Shown: positions 55,483 through 63,742, counted from the stretch's first letter. The stretch is DNA of 64,000 nt from Pseudomonas sp. SLFW (GCF_009905615.1 NZ_JAAAKW010000006.1:347469-411468), one strand, 5' to 3'. Made by a program: numbers and translations. The notes: generated from the letters alone by a model not told the origin.

Positions 55483-55496
55483 CATTGGATCCAATG
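55483..55496. promoter_or_regulatory. VanR-like operator palindrome of the GntR regulator
   Basis: CATTGGATCCAATG is a perfect 14-bp palindrome that contains ATTGGATCCAAT, the operator I know for the FCD-type GntR regulator VanR of Caulobacter. It lies just after the -10 and 25 nt before the gntR start, a standard place for autorepression. Confidence 0.75.
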
Positions 55497-55521
55497 CCCG
55501 ATCAGTGAAGAAGAAATAACG

Positions 55522-56265
55522 ATGCGCAGGACAGAGAAAGAGCAGTTTCTCCGAGAAATTCTAGGGAATGAACAACCGCCCGCGCACATGGCGCGCGCCG
55601 TTATTGAAGCGAAACTGCGTAGCGCGATTCTCGATGGCCGCTTGCCAGCCGGGATTGCCTTGCGCCAGCAGGAGCTGGCCACACTGTTCGGTGTCAGCCG
55701 TATGCCGGTACGTGAAGCGTTGCGCCAGCTTGAGGCTCAATCGCTACTGCGCGTCGAAACCCATAAAGGCGCCGTCGTTGCACCACTGATCAATGAGGAC
55801 GCGACCGACGCCTACGCGCTGCGCATTTTGTTGGAGTCTGAAGCCCTGCGGCAGTCGATCCCGCTCCTCACCGCCCAGGACATTGCAACTGCCCGGGATT
55901 TCATCGAACAGCTTGAAGTTGAAACCGACTACACGCGGATCGGCACGCTCAACCGAATGTTCCACATGACGCTCTATTCCCGTGCGTCCAACAAACGCCT
56001 GCTCAAGCTGGTCGAGGACGGGCTGAACGAGGAAGAACGTTTTCTGCGTTTCAACCTCAAGTACATGGGGCTGGGCAAGCTTTCCCAGCACGATCACCTG
56101 GAACTGTTGCAGATGGCTGAGGCTGGCGCCATCGAGTCGACCGTCAGCGCCCTCGCACACCACTTGAACCGTGGCGTCGAAGCCATCAACGGATATCTGA
56201 AAAGCCGTCCAGCGGAAGTCGCCAACTCCGCCCCGGCGTCAAGGAAGCGCGCCCTCGTTGAGTGA
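55522..56265 (+). CDS. GntR-family regulator (FadR/FCD subfamily)
   Basis: This is a 247-aa regulator. The start at MRRTEKEQFLREILGNE (ATG 55522) is chosen because an upstream in-frame start would fall inside the operator. The winged HTH is at about 25-85 ('AILDGRLPAGIALRQQELAT', 'LFGVSRMPVREALRQLEAQS'). A helical FCD domain (about 95-220) has 'YALRILLESEALRQSIPLL', 'NRMFHMTLYSRASNKRLL' and 'HDHLELLQMAEAG'; the His residues suggest metal and carboxylate ligand binding. It may control itself and possibly the thioesterase or mgo genes downstream on the same strand. The 182-bp gap after it shows no gene. Confidence 0.92.
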   Translation: MRRTEKEQFLREILGNEQPPAHMARAVIEAKLRSAILDGRLPAGIALRQQELATLFGVSRMPVREALRQLEAQSLLRVETHKGAVVAPLINEDATDAYALRILLESEALRQSIPLLTAQDIATARDFIEQLEVETDYTRIGTLNRMFHMTLYSRASNKRLLKLVEDGLNEEERFLRFNLKYMGLGKLSQHDHLELLQMAEAGAIESTVSALAHHLNRGVEAINGYLKSRPAEVANSAPASRKRALVE

Positions 56266-56447
56266 GGTTTCAAAGACCGTGGATAGCGACTGTGCACGGT
56301 CCAGCATTCGCACCCCTGCCTGTGTTCGCCGCAAGCGAGCAGACGAGGCATGGGGCTGATCGAGCATCGTAATGTGCGATGCCAGCGCCGAAGGACCCGG
56401 CCCCACGGTTATCAGTAGCCCGCGCTTGCAGGCTTGGGAAAACCTGA

Positions 56448-57203
56448 GTGTACGCCGAGAAAAACAAATGGCTGATGGTTGTCAATTCCGGGCAACCCAT
56501 CAAAACACGCCTGATCTGCTTTCCCCATGCGGGCGGCGATCCAGAGCAATTTCGTGACTGGTCGGAGGGCCTGGCGGATCACATCGAACTGGTCACCCTC
56601 CGTCTGCCGGGGCACGGCAGCCGCCTCAAGGAAACGCCGTACGATCAATGGGCGCCCTTGCTTGAAGACGCCTTTCTTGCGTTAGAACCTTACCTGACCG
56701 AGCCCCATGCTTTTTATGGCCACAGCTTCGGTGGCCGTGTCGCGTACGAGATGGCCCGATTAACCCAGGCACATTACCCGGACCTGACACGCCACCTGTT
56801 CATTTCCGGCTGCCGCAGTCCTGACAGCCAGCAGCCAGAGCCCTATCTGCACACGCTCCCCAAAAACGACTTCATCGACGCGTTGATCAAGCTCGGCGTA
56901 GCGCCAGACTCGATCCTGCACGACAAAAAACTCATGCGCCTCTTTGAACCGGTGATGCGCAGCGACCTTAAGCTCTCGGAATTGTGGTCGCATTGTCCCG
57001 ACGGCGGGCTGAACATCCCGTTGACCGCCCTCTACGGCAGCGATGATCCGGTCGATACCGCCGTCAGCATGATGAACTGGCGCGCCTTCACCCGCCGCGA
57101 ATTCGAGCTCATCGAAGTCTGTGGCCGTCATGACTTTCTCAAATCGCAGCGCCACCGCCTGCTGCACATCATCAATACACATTTGGGATTGCTGGGGGCG
57201 TGA
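56448..57203 (+). CDS. Type II thioesterase (NRPS/PKS editing type)
   Basis: This is a 251-aa alpha/beta hydrolase of the TEII (RifR/GrsT) family. 'LICFPHAGGDPEQF' is the opening motif, the nucleophile elbow is 'YGHSFGGRVAYEMAR', and the acid and base are in 'YGSDDPVD' and 'CGRHDFLKSQRHRLL'. Such enzymes remove wrong or stalled acyl groups from carrier proteins. The start is GTG at 56448 with no strong ribosome-binding site; ATG 56475 (MVVNSGQP) is the alternative. It lies 663 bp upstream of mgoB on the same strand, so it may edit the MgoA carrier domain, although I do not know it as a standard mgo gene. Confidence 0.88.
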   Translation: MYAEKNKWLMVVNSGQPIKTRLICFPHAGGDPEQFRDWSEGLADHIELVTLRLPGHGSRLKETPYDQWAPLLEDAFLALEPYLTEPHAFYGHSFGGRVAYEMARLTQAHYPDLTRHLFISGCRSPDSQQPEPYLHTLPKNDFIDALIKLGVAPDSILHDKKLMRLFEPVMRSDLKLSELWSHCPDGGLNIPLTALYGSDDPVDTAVSMMNWRAFTRREFELIEVCGRHDFLKSQRHRLLHIINTHLGLLGA

Positions 57204-57261
57204 TCGTATTCACGCCCTTCCTGCCTGCATAAACCCCCTCTCCTCACGCTCGTAATTCTCA

Positions 57262-57275
57262 CTGCGTTAACGCAG
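57262..57275. promoter_or_regulatory. 14-bp palindrome downstream of the thioesterase gene
   Basis: CTGCGTTAACGCAG is perfectly palindromic, 58 bp after the thioesterase stop. There is no T run after it, so an operator is more likely than a terminator. It is immediately followed by CAGC-ACTTT-GCTG, a further short dyad. Confidence 0.5.
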
Positions 57276-57587
57276 CACTTTGCTGTGTTTCAGGCAAACT
57301 CGGCTCAAGAACACGCCTACAGTCGGTTTCGTAAACGCGATTCTCATGGAGCAACGAAAGGAGTTGTGCACAGGGCGGAGACGTAATGACGGACTTCTAT
57401 CAACGTCGCCCACAAAATTCTTCCTAACCGATTATTCAGTGTAAGAGCAACGCTGAACGAGGCATTCGTTCATTATTATCGATTCTGACTCTATTGAGCT
57501 GGAAGGGTTGCTTGCATCCAAATAAAACATTGAGCGCGTGTTTTATCAGGCCACGTCACGTTCCGTTTTTAGTGCAAGTAAATATTC

Positions 57588-57618
57588 TTAAAAAGTAATT
57601 GCGCCCCAATTAAAAAGT
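57588..57618. promoter_or_regulatory. Direct repeat pair upstream of mgoB
   Basis: TTAAAAAGT occurs at 57588-57596 and again at 57610-57618, start to start 22 bp, that is two helical turns. Between them AATTG (57597-57601) and CAATT (57607-57611) are inverted. Tandem sites on one DNA face are typical of an activator. Confidence 0.5.
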
Positions 57619-57774
57619 GCTTTAACGTTTTCTCGTTGCCGCTTGAACGACGCCAAAGGCATCGATTTTCAAGGGCAACAAAGCGAACAGCCCCCGCAGC
57701 CTGGGCGGCTGCCCCCAACACGCTTCACTCTTGGACGACGTTTTGTTCACGGCCCGTGCTTGCCTGTTTTTCAA

Positions 57775-57827
57775 CTAGGCGTGAAACAAACACCGGTCAC
57801 ACCGGTGCAGTTTCGCACCACGCCTAG
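57775..57827 (+). other. Nested stem-loop in the mgo 5' leader
   Basis: Three stems are stacked in one structure: CTAGGCGTG (57775-57783) with CACGCCTAG (57819-57827); inside it GAAAC (57783-57787) with GTTTC (57810-57814); and at the tip CACCGGT (57791-57797) with ACCGGTG (57801-57807) around a CAC loop. It ends 39 nt before the mgoB start codon. There is no T run, so it is not a simple terminator; an RNA regulatory element or a protection hairpin is possible. Confidence 0.7.
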
Positions 57828-57852
57828 AACACAGCGTTCGAACTCACACATT

Positions 57853-57862
57853 TCAAGGACGT
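57853..57862 (+). promoter_or_regulatory. Rsm/CsrA-type site covering the mgoB ribosome-binding site
   Basis: TCAAGGACGT fits the RsmA/RsmE consensus A/U-CANGGANG-U/A at every position. The GGA is also the Shine-Dalgarno, 7 nt before the ATG at 57867. Rsm binding there would block translation, consistent with the known requirement for GacS/GacA in mgo expression. Confidence 0.7.
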
Positions 57863-57866
57863 CATC

Positions 57867-58643
57867 ATGAACATTCAAAAACAACTATTGAACCGCAAGA
57901 AATCAGAACTAAGCGCTCACCCGATATTTTCTGAAATTGATTCTCTGGATGTATTGCGACGTTTCATGGAGGCTCATGTTTTCGCGGTCTGGGACTTCAT
58001 GTCACTCACCAAGCGACTGCAACAGGAGCTGACCTGTACCCGGCTTCCGTGGCTGCCGCCCAAAGACCCGAAGGCCGCTCGCCTGATCAACGAGATCGTG
58101 CTGGGCGAGGAATCAGACGATCGACTCGATCATGGCCACTACAGCCATTTCGAGCTGTATCTGGATGCCATGCGCGAAGTCGGCGCCAGCACGACGCGCA
58201 TTGAACGCTTCGTCGAGCTGCAAAAAGATGGCGTTCCGTACGAAGCAGCGCTGAACCGCGTTAACGCAGGTAGCGCCGAAGCAGGTTTCGTGCGGGACAC
58301 CCTCGACATCGCCCTGAATGCACCCGCTCACAGCGTCGCCGCTGCCTTCCTGCATGGCCGTGAAAGCGTCATCCCGCAGATGTTCCAACGCATCCTCGAC
58401 GACTGGGGCATCACGGCCAACCAGGCGCCGACCTTCCGCTACTACCTGGAGCGCCACATCGAAGTCGATTCGGAAGACCACGGTCCGGCTGCGGAATCAC
58501 TGCTGGCCCGCCTGGTCGATGGCGACGAGCAACGCGAGCAGCAAGTCTACGAAGCCGCCATCGCGGCCGTGGAAAGCCGCATTGCGCTGTGGGATGCCCT
58601 GCGCGTGAGCATGCGCGAACCGGCGTTGGAGGTCAGTGCATGA
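57867..58643 (+). CDS. mgoB: MgoB / PvfA, DUF3050 haem-oxygenase-like metalloenzyme
   Basis: This is a 258-aa helical protein of the DUF3050 / haem-oxygenase-like diiron group. It begins [19 protein letters not shown] and has '[20 protein letters not shown]', '[11 protein letters not shown]', '[17 protein letters not shown]' and '[20 protein letters not shown]'; the Glu and His in these segments are the likely metal ligands. In the mgo operon of P. syringae and the pvf cluster of P. entomophila this gene is needed for the N-oxygenated signal (leudiazen/valdiazen or pyrazine N-oxide type). It is the first gene of a four-gene operon, 49 bp before mgoC, with an Rsm-type site at its start. Confidence 0.92.
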   Translation: MNIQKQLLNRKKSELSAHPIFSEIDSLDVLRRFMEAHVFAVWDFMSLTKRLQQELTCTRLPWLPPKDPKAARLINEIVLGEESDDRLDHGHYSHFELYLDAMREVGASTTRIERFVELQKDGVPYEAALNRVNAGSAEAGFVRDTLDIALNAPAHSVAAAFLHGRESVIPQMFQRILDDWGITANQAPTFRYYLERHIEVDSEDHGPAAESLLARLVDGDEQREQQVYEAAIAAVESRIALWDALRVSMREPALEVSA

Positions 58644-58678
58644 GCCTGTCGCAGCACCTCGAATCCCCTTCAGCCCAC

Positions 58679-58688
58679 ACAAGGACGA
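58679..58688 (+). promoter_or_regulatory. Second Rsm/CsrA-type site, at the mgoC ribosome-binding site
   Basis: ACAAGGACGA fits A/U-CANGGANG-U/A fully and lies 4 nt before the mgoC ATG at 58693. It shares the eight-base core CAAGGACG with the site at mgoB. Confidence 0.6.
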
Positions 58689-58692
58689 CATC

Positions 58693-59637
58693 ATGAAAGC
58701 CGAAGACTATTTATCCTTTGCCGATGCCTGGGAAGGCCGTGCGACGATCCGCACCCGCCCGCGCCGCATCGTCGAAAACGACGAAAAACTCATCTATCCC
58801 CTGAGCCGCCAGCCGTTGGTGCTCAGCGACACCTTCACCCGCGAATGCTCGCACCTCCGAGATTTTGCGCTCATCCAGAGCCTGTACAAGTTCATCAACG
58901 ACGTGGTGATCTTCGAGACGGAAATCGTCGACAAGACCGCTCGCAGCATCGCCAAGGACAACTTCGCGATCCGCTTCCCGTTCGCCTGCCGCTACGACGC
59001 CATGACCGTGGTGGTCGATGAGGACTACCACGCGCTGGTCGCCATGGACTTCATGCAGCAGACCATCGCCCTGACCGGTATTCAGCCGATCCATCTGCCG
59101 CTGGAAATCGAATTGAGCCGAGCGATTCCCGCTGCACTGGCCCTCGCGCCTGACCCTCTGCGCAGCGCCGTAGAACTGATCTGCGTGGCCATCGCCGAGA
59201 ACACCGTGACCAATGATGTCGCGGCGTTCGCCAAGGACGACACGGTCAAGCAATCGATCAAGGGGCTGATGGCCGATCACTTGCTCGACGAAGGCCGGCA
59301 TTCCGGGTTCTGGGCGCGCCTGGTGCGCATCTATTGGAATGCCGCGCCCGAAGAAGACCGCCAGACCATCGCACAGATCATGCCGGTGTTCATTGCTCAA
59401 TATTTGACCAACGACATTCAGAAATCCTTTGATTTCGTGTTGATCGAGCATCTGCCGGTGTCCGAGCCGGTCAAGCAAGCCCTTCGGGACGAAACCCAAG
59501 CGATGAGCTTCCCGATCAATCGCCACCACCCGCTGGTGGGCAACATCGTGCGTTTCTTCAAGACAAGCTCAATGCTTGATTCACCCTGCGTGCAACACGC
59601 TCTGGCCGACTACTTGCCAGTGGGGGGAGTGCAATGA
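58693..59637 (+). CDS. mgoC: MgoC / PvfB, AurF-like diiron N-oxygenase
   Basis: This is a 314-aa member of the p-aminobenzoate N-oxygenase (AurF) family, ferritin-like. I start it at MKAEDYLSFADAWEG (ATG 58693), with AAGGA just upstream. Metal-ligand candidates are Glu in 'VVIFETEIVD', His/Glu in 'DEDYHALVAMDF', Glu in 'VAIAENTVTND' and the E-x-x-H of 'HLLDEGRHSGFW'. The enzyme N-oxidises an amino-acid-derived amine during signal synthesis. It overlaps mgoA by 4 bp (ATGA). Confidence 0.93.
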   Translation: MKAEDYLSFADAWEGRATIRTRPRRIVENDEKLIYPLSRQPLVLSDTFTRECSHLRDFALIQSLYKFINDVVIFETEIVDKTARSIAKDNFAIRFPFACRYDAMTVVVDEDYHALVAMDFMQQTIALTGIQPIHLPLEIELSRAIPAALALAPDPLRSAVELICVAIAENTVTNDVAAFAKDDTVKQSIKGLMADHLLDEGRHSGFWARLVRIYWNAAPEEDRQTIAQIMPVFIAQYLTNDIQKSFDFVLIEHLPVSEPVKQALRDETQAMSFPINRHHPLVGNIVRFFKTSSMLDSPCVQHALADYLPVGGVQ

Positions 59638-62600
59638 AACGTCTGGACATTGTGCTCATCGGCCACAGTCAGGCCCTCAACGAGCTAGGCGGGGAACTCG
59701 ACAGCCATGGCCATCTGCTTCATCGAATCATTGATGCTCAGGCTCTGGAAGACAGTGAGCCGACGGGCTCATCGATGCTCATTGAGGATGGCACGCTGGA
59801 TCTGGCGAGCGCGCGCCTACAAGCGTTCCAGACAAGCGTGCATCTGGGGCTTCGCGCGGGGCTGACTCCCGATGTGCAATCCGGATTGTCGCAGGTCGAA
59901 TTGCTCTGCTGGTACGGGTCGGCCGTTGCGCAGCGCCTGATCGTGCGCGATACCGTGCCCACCGAGCCCTCTGGTAATGGACGCATGCTACGCGACCGTG
60001 CAGTGGCGACGTTGATCGATCATGTGGCGCTATTGGTCAGTCGTTTCTCCCGTGATCCCGAACATTTCGAGCGAGGTGTACGGATCGAACCGCCCCAAAG
60101 CGAATGGCAGGAGGGCCTGCACGCGCTGGATCGGCTGGCCTTCGAGCATCGCTTCAATCGCACGGCACAGCCGCACCTGCTCGGGGTTGCGCAACAGCCT
60201 TTGGTAGCGCGGTTGGACCGCGCTTTCGCTACGTTCGCTGACCGTCGAGCGTTGAGCATCGACGGCGAACACATCAGCTACGACACCCTGCGCGCTCACA
60301 GCGTGGCCATCCAGGCACTGATGCAACGGCTTTTGCCGGGTGTGTCAGGCAACGAGCCGCCGGTCATTGGCATCTGCCTGCCGAAATCAGCAGCGTTGTT
60401 TGCCGGGATTCTGGCGATTCTGGGATATGGGGCGGTCTATCTGCCGCTTGACCCCAGCCAGCCTACTCCGCGTCAGCAGTACATCCTGGAGAACGCCAAA
60501 GCGGTGCTGTTGCTGCATGACGGCCAGCACCCGCTTGCCGGACCGTGTGTGCCGGGGCTGGATATCAGCCAGATAGACGTTGCTGAATCGCCTCAATCAC
60601 TGATGCGCCAGACGGTCGGCCCTGATGCGCCCTGCATGGCGCTGTACACCTCGGGCACTACCGGGCATCCGAAGGGCGTGATGCTCAGTCAGCGCAACCT
60701 GAGCCACTTCACGGCTTGGTACGCCGAATATGTCAGCCTGTCCGAGCGCAGTCGGGTGTTGCAGTTCTCGACCTTAAGCTTCGACTCCTCGGTGATCGAC
60801 ATCTTCCCGACGCTGCTCAGCGGCGCTGAACTGGTGGTTGCCAGTGAGGATCAGCGACGTGATCCACTGCAGTTGGTGGAGCTACTGGATCAAAACCTCA
60901 GCCACGCCTTTCTGCCGCCCGCACTGCTGAGCATTCTCCCTCTTGAAAAACCGCTAAAACTTGAACACTTGTGCACCGGGGGTGATGTCTGCGAACCCTA
61001 TGTCATCGAGCGTCTAGCTGCGCAGTGTCAGTTCCACAACCTATACGGCCCCACCGAGGCCACAGTGCTGATCACTGCCGGGCAATTTCAGCCAGGGAGC
61101 AGCAATCGCAACCTCGGACGCCCGATCGCCAACAGCCAGTTGCTGATTCTCGACGAGCAGATGCAGCCTGTAGCCGAGCAGACGGCGGGAGAGCTTTACA
61201 TTGTCGGGCCTGGCGTGGCGTTGGGTTATATCCACAACCCGACTCTGACGGCCGAGCGTTACGTGCAGATTCCACTGGGTGACGGAAAAACCCTGCGCGC
61301 CTATCGCACCGGCGACATGGGTAAATGGACCGAGGCGGGTATCGAGCTGGCGGGGCGCCGTGACAATCAGGTGAAGATTCGGGGTTTCCGCGTCGAGCCT
61401 GAAGAGATCGAGCATTGTTTGCGCGACAGCCAGCTGTATCGCCAAGTCGCGGTGGTCGTCGATGAGCAACGTCGAATCCTGGCGTTTCTGGCCCAGCCTC
61501 ATGGCACCGAACCCGGTGCTGCACGCGCCCTGTTGAAAACCCATGTAGAACGTTTGCTGCCCGATTACATGCGACCTGCGGCGTACACCGAACTGGCGAT
61601 CATGCCTTTCGCCAACAACGGCAAGGTTGATCGCAAAGCGTTGCTGCAATTGCCGGTGAACATGATCGAGCAGGTGCCACGTCGCCAACCGGACACCGAG
61701 AACGAACGCCTCTTGCTGACATTGTGGGCTGATCTGCTGGAGCTGCCGCCGGGGGATATTTCTACCGAAGAGAGCTTCTTCAATCTCGGAGGACACTCGA
61801 TTTTGCTGTCGCAGATGTTGTTGGGCATCCGCGAGCAGTTTGGGCGGAGTATTCCAATCAACCGCTTCATCGAAGCCCCGACCCTGATCACTCTGGCCTC
61901 GTTGATCGACAACGACGGTACGTCCTCCTGGACCGTCAGCCCGCAGGCGATCAAGGATGCAATGAGGCCACTGGATCTGCCGGTGTTACCCGTGGGCAAG
62001 CTCGGAGACGTGCACAAGGTCATTGTCACCGGTGCCAACGGCTTTCTCGGCGTGCACATCGTCGAGGCGCTGCTGGCGTGGGGCGCGACGGAGGTGGCGT
62101 GTCTGGTGCGCGAGGGCAATGGGTCGACGGCCCAGGATCGATTCGTCGAATCCTTGCGTGAAAATCGACTGGAGCATCTGGACCTGAGCCGGGTCCGTGT
62201 CTATGCCGCCGACATTACCCAACCGCAGTTGGGATTGAGCGATGAGGTGTACGAACGGCTCGACCGCGACTTTGGCGCGCTGGTGCACAACGCGGCCAAC
62301 GTCAACCACGTGCAGGATTACGAAACGCTGGCCAAGGACAACGTCGCGCCAATATTTGAATGCCTGCGGTTGTGCGAAGGACGCAGCAAGAAGGTGTTCA
62401 ACTTCGTCTCAACGCTGTCAGCGTCGAGCGCCGTTGACGCCGATGGCAGCGTGCTAGAGGCGCCTGCTGCTGACACACCGCCGATCTACATCAAGAACGG
62501 CTACAACCTCTCCAAATGGGTCGCGGAACGCGTCCTGCAAAAGGCTCGCGAGCAGGGGGTTTGGGTCAACATCTACCGGCCCGGCAACATCGCGTTCAAC

Positions 62601-63089
62601 AGCCTGACCGGCGTCTGCCAGCCTCACAAGAACCGCTTGATGCTCATGCTCAAGGGCTCGATGCAATTGGGACAAGTACCTGATTTCTCGATGACCTTCG
62701 ACCTGATGCCCGTCGACTTCCTCGCCCGCTTCATCAGCTTCCATAGCAGCCGTTATCAGCCTGCACGCGCCGTATTCAATCTCCACAACCCTGAACCTCT
62801 GAGTTGGAGCGGCTACGTCGATGCGTTTCGGGAAGCGGGTCGCGAATTCGAGATGGTCAGCGTGGCGCACTGGCAGACCCAGCTCAATCGGGTCGACAGC
62901 CAGAACGCGCTGTTCGGCGTGTTCGGCTTCTATCTAGACGGCTTCGAAGAGGACATCGGCGACATCTCAATGATCGCCTATCAAAACGCTCTCGCCGGCG
63001 TGCAGCGAATGGGCGAACGCTATCCGCAAAAAACCCCGGCGCTGCTGCGTAAAGGCTGCGACTACCTGAAAGAAATTGACTTCATCTGA
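59634..63089 (+). CDS. mgoA: MgoA / PvfC, single-module NRPS (A-T-R)
   Basis: This is an 1151-aa synthetase. Residues 1-190 form an N-terminal domain that I do not assign. The adenylation domain spans about 195-690 with A3 'LYTSGTTGHPKGVML' (about 336), A4 'FSTLSFDSSVIDIF', A5 'NLYGPTEATV', A8 'KIRGFRVEPEEIEH' and A10 'NNGKVDRKAL'. The carrier domain has 'FFNLGGHSILLSQML', with the phosphopantetheine Ser near 721. A terminal thioester reductase starts near 798 ('VIVTGANGFLGVHIVEALL') with the SDR 'Y-N-L-S-K' near 956. It therefore activates one amino acid (valine or leucine in characterised relatives) and releases it reductively. The A4 residues equivalent to GrsA 235/236/239 read D, S, I. 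No condensation domain is present. Confidence 0.95.
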   Translation: MKRLDIVLIGHSQALNELGGELDSHGHLLHRIIDAQALEDSEPTGSSMLIEDGTLDLASARLQAFQTSVHLGLRAGLTPDVQSGLSQVELLCWYGSAVAQRLIVRDTVPTEPSGNGRMLRDRAVATLIDHVALLVSRFSRDPEHFERGVRIEPPQSEWQEGLHALDRLAFEHRFNRTAQPHLLGVAQQPLVARLDRAFATFADRRALSIDGEHISYDTLRAHSVAIQALMQRLLPGVSGNEPPVIGICLPKSAALFAGILAILGYGAVYLPLDPSQPTPRQQYILENAKAVLLLHDGQHPLAGPCVPGLDISQIDVAESPQSLMRQTVGPDAPCMALYTSGTTGHPKGVMLSQRNLSHFTAWYAEYVSLSERSRVLQFSTLSFDSSVIDIFPTLLSGAELVVASEDQRRDPLQLVELLDQNLSHAFLPPALLSILPLEKPLKLEHLCTGGDVCEPYVIERLAAQCQFHNLYGPTEATVLITAGQFQPGSSNRNLGRPIANSQLLILDEQMQPVAEQTAGELYIVGPGVALGYIHNPTLTAERYVQIPLGDGKTLRAYRTGDMGKWTEAGIELAGRRDNQVKIRGFRVEPEEIEHCLRDSQLYRQVAVVVDEQRRILAFLAQPHGTEPGAARALLKTHVERLLPDYMRPAAYTELAIMPFANNGKVDRKALLQLPVNMIEQVPRRQPDTENERLLLTLWADLLELPPGDISTEESFFNLGGHSILLSQMLLGIREQFGRSIPINRFIEAPTLITLASLIDNDGTSSWTVSPQAIKDAMRPLDLPVLPVGKLGDVHKVIVTGANGFLGVHIVEALLAWGATEVACLVREGNGSTAQDRFVESLRENRLEHLDLSRVRVYAADITQPQLGLSDEVYERLDRDFGALVHNAANVNHVQDYETLAKDNVAPIFECLRLCEGRSKKVFNFVSTLSASSAVDADGSVLEAPAADTPPIYIKNGYNLSKWVAERVLQKAREQGVWVNIYRPGNIAFNSLTGVCQPHKNRLMLMLKGSMQLGQVPDFSMTFDLMPVDFLARFISFHSSRYQPARAVFNLHNPEPLSWSGYVDAFREAGREFEMVSVAHWQTQLNRVDSQNALFGVFGFYLDGFEEDIGDISMIAYQNALAGVQRMGERYPQKTPALLRKGCDYLKEIDFI

Positions 63090-63121
63090 CCGCAACACCC
63101 ACGTACGTAATGGAGATCGAC

Positions 63122-63610
63122 ATGAACGCAATCAACAAAATCGACGCACTGAAACCCGACACGCTGATCGCCAATCCGACTGGCACGCCTGTGGTGTCGT
63201 CAGTCCAGGTCGCAGCGCGAGCGGACGAGGTATGGCAAGTCGTTGGCGACTTCGGAGGATTCACGAAATTCATTCCGGCCCTGGACAGCATTAAAGTGAT
63301 TGGTAGCGGTGTTGGTTCGATCCGGCACAAGCGCTTCAAAGAGGGAGGGCTGGAAGTGGTCGAGCAGCTCAACTCGCGTAATGAAAAGGCGTATTCGATG
63401 ACGTGGACCACGATCTATAACAATCTGGGCGTTGGAAATCTGTGGGCCTCAATGACCGTGCTGCCCGCTGGCGAAAGTAGCTGTGTTGCGACCTGGACCA
63501 TCATTGCCGAGCCGGGTGAGGGGAATACAGCCAGCGCCATGGAGTTTCAGACATTCCTGCAAGGCTTCGCAGATGACGCGATGAGCAATGTGCAGAAGCT
63601 GTTTGGCTGA
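63122..63610 (+). CDS. mgoD: MgoD / PvfD, SRPBCC (polyketide-cyclase-like) protein
   Basis: This is a 162-aa START/SRPBCC-fold protein ('VSSVQVAARADEVWQVVGDF', 'GGFTKFIPALDSIKVIGSG', 'SCVATWTIIAEPG'). I choose ATG 63122, 6 nt after GGAG; an in-frame ATG at 63110 would overlap that site. The hydrophobic-pocket fold probably binds or cyclises the MgoA product. It is the last gene of the operon, 32 bp after mgoA, and converges on the rRNA operon. Confidence 0.9.
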   Translation: MNAINKIDALKPDTLIANPTGTPVVSSVQVAARADEVWQVVGDFGGFTKFIPALDSIKVIGSGVGSIRHKRFKEGGLEVVEQLNSRNEKAYSMTWTTIYNNLGVGNLWASMTVLPAGESSCVATWTIIAEPGEGNTASAMEFQTFLQGFADDAMSNVQKLFG

Positions 63611-63700
63611 TCTGCTCTGAATACACGGCCAGCTTCGGTTTCGCCTGAGCGTGCTTTTCGTTTGATGGCTGGGGTTCTGTTATTTGCACCCTGAAACGAC

Positions 63701-63732
63701 AAAACCCCATCTGCGCGAGCAGATGGGGTTTT
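63701..63732. terminator. Terminator of the rRNA operon, bidirectional
   Basis: AAAACCCCATCTGC (63701-63714) pairs with GCAGATGGGGTTTT (63719-63732), a 14-bp stem with a 4-nt GCGA loop and A/T runs on both sides. It ends the 5S transcript on the minus strand and can also end mgoD on the plus strand. Confidence 0.9.
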
Positions 63733-63742
63733 GGAAATTAAT

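Larger units (their letters stand above)
57204..57866 (+). promoter_or_regulatory. Long non-coding leader and promoter region of the mgo operon
   Basis: 663 bp without a convincing gene. The centre (about 57410-57630) is AT-rich and must hold the promoter, but I find no clear -35/-10. Structures listed separately: a 14-bp palindrome, 9-bp direct repeats, a nested hairpin and an Rsm-type site on the mgoB ribosome-binding site. Weak open frames exist (for example from 57345, 33 codons, and a TTG-started frame from 57643 that ends on the mgoB start codon); neither has a good ribosome-binding site. Confidence 0.55.

Noticed and set aside
57345..57446. Small ATG frame of 33 codons in the mgo leader
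   Set aside because: No good Shine-Dalgarno sequence and no recognisable product; cannot be supported alone.
57643..57870. TTG-started 75-codon frame ending on the mgoB start codon
   Set aside because: An ATGA overlap would suit a leader peptide, but there is no ribosome-binding site, the composition is Pro/Arg/Ser-rich without a fold, and it runs through the nested hairpin. Left as leader sequence.
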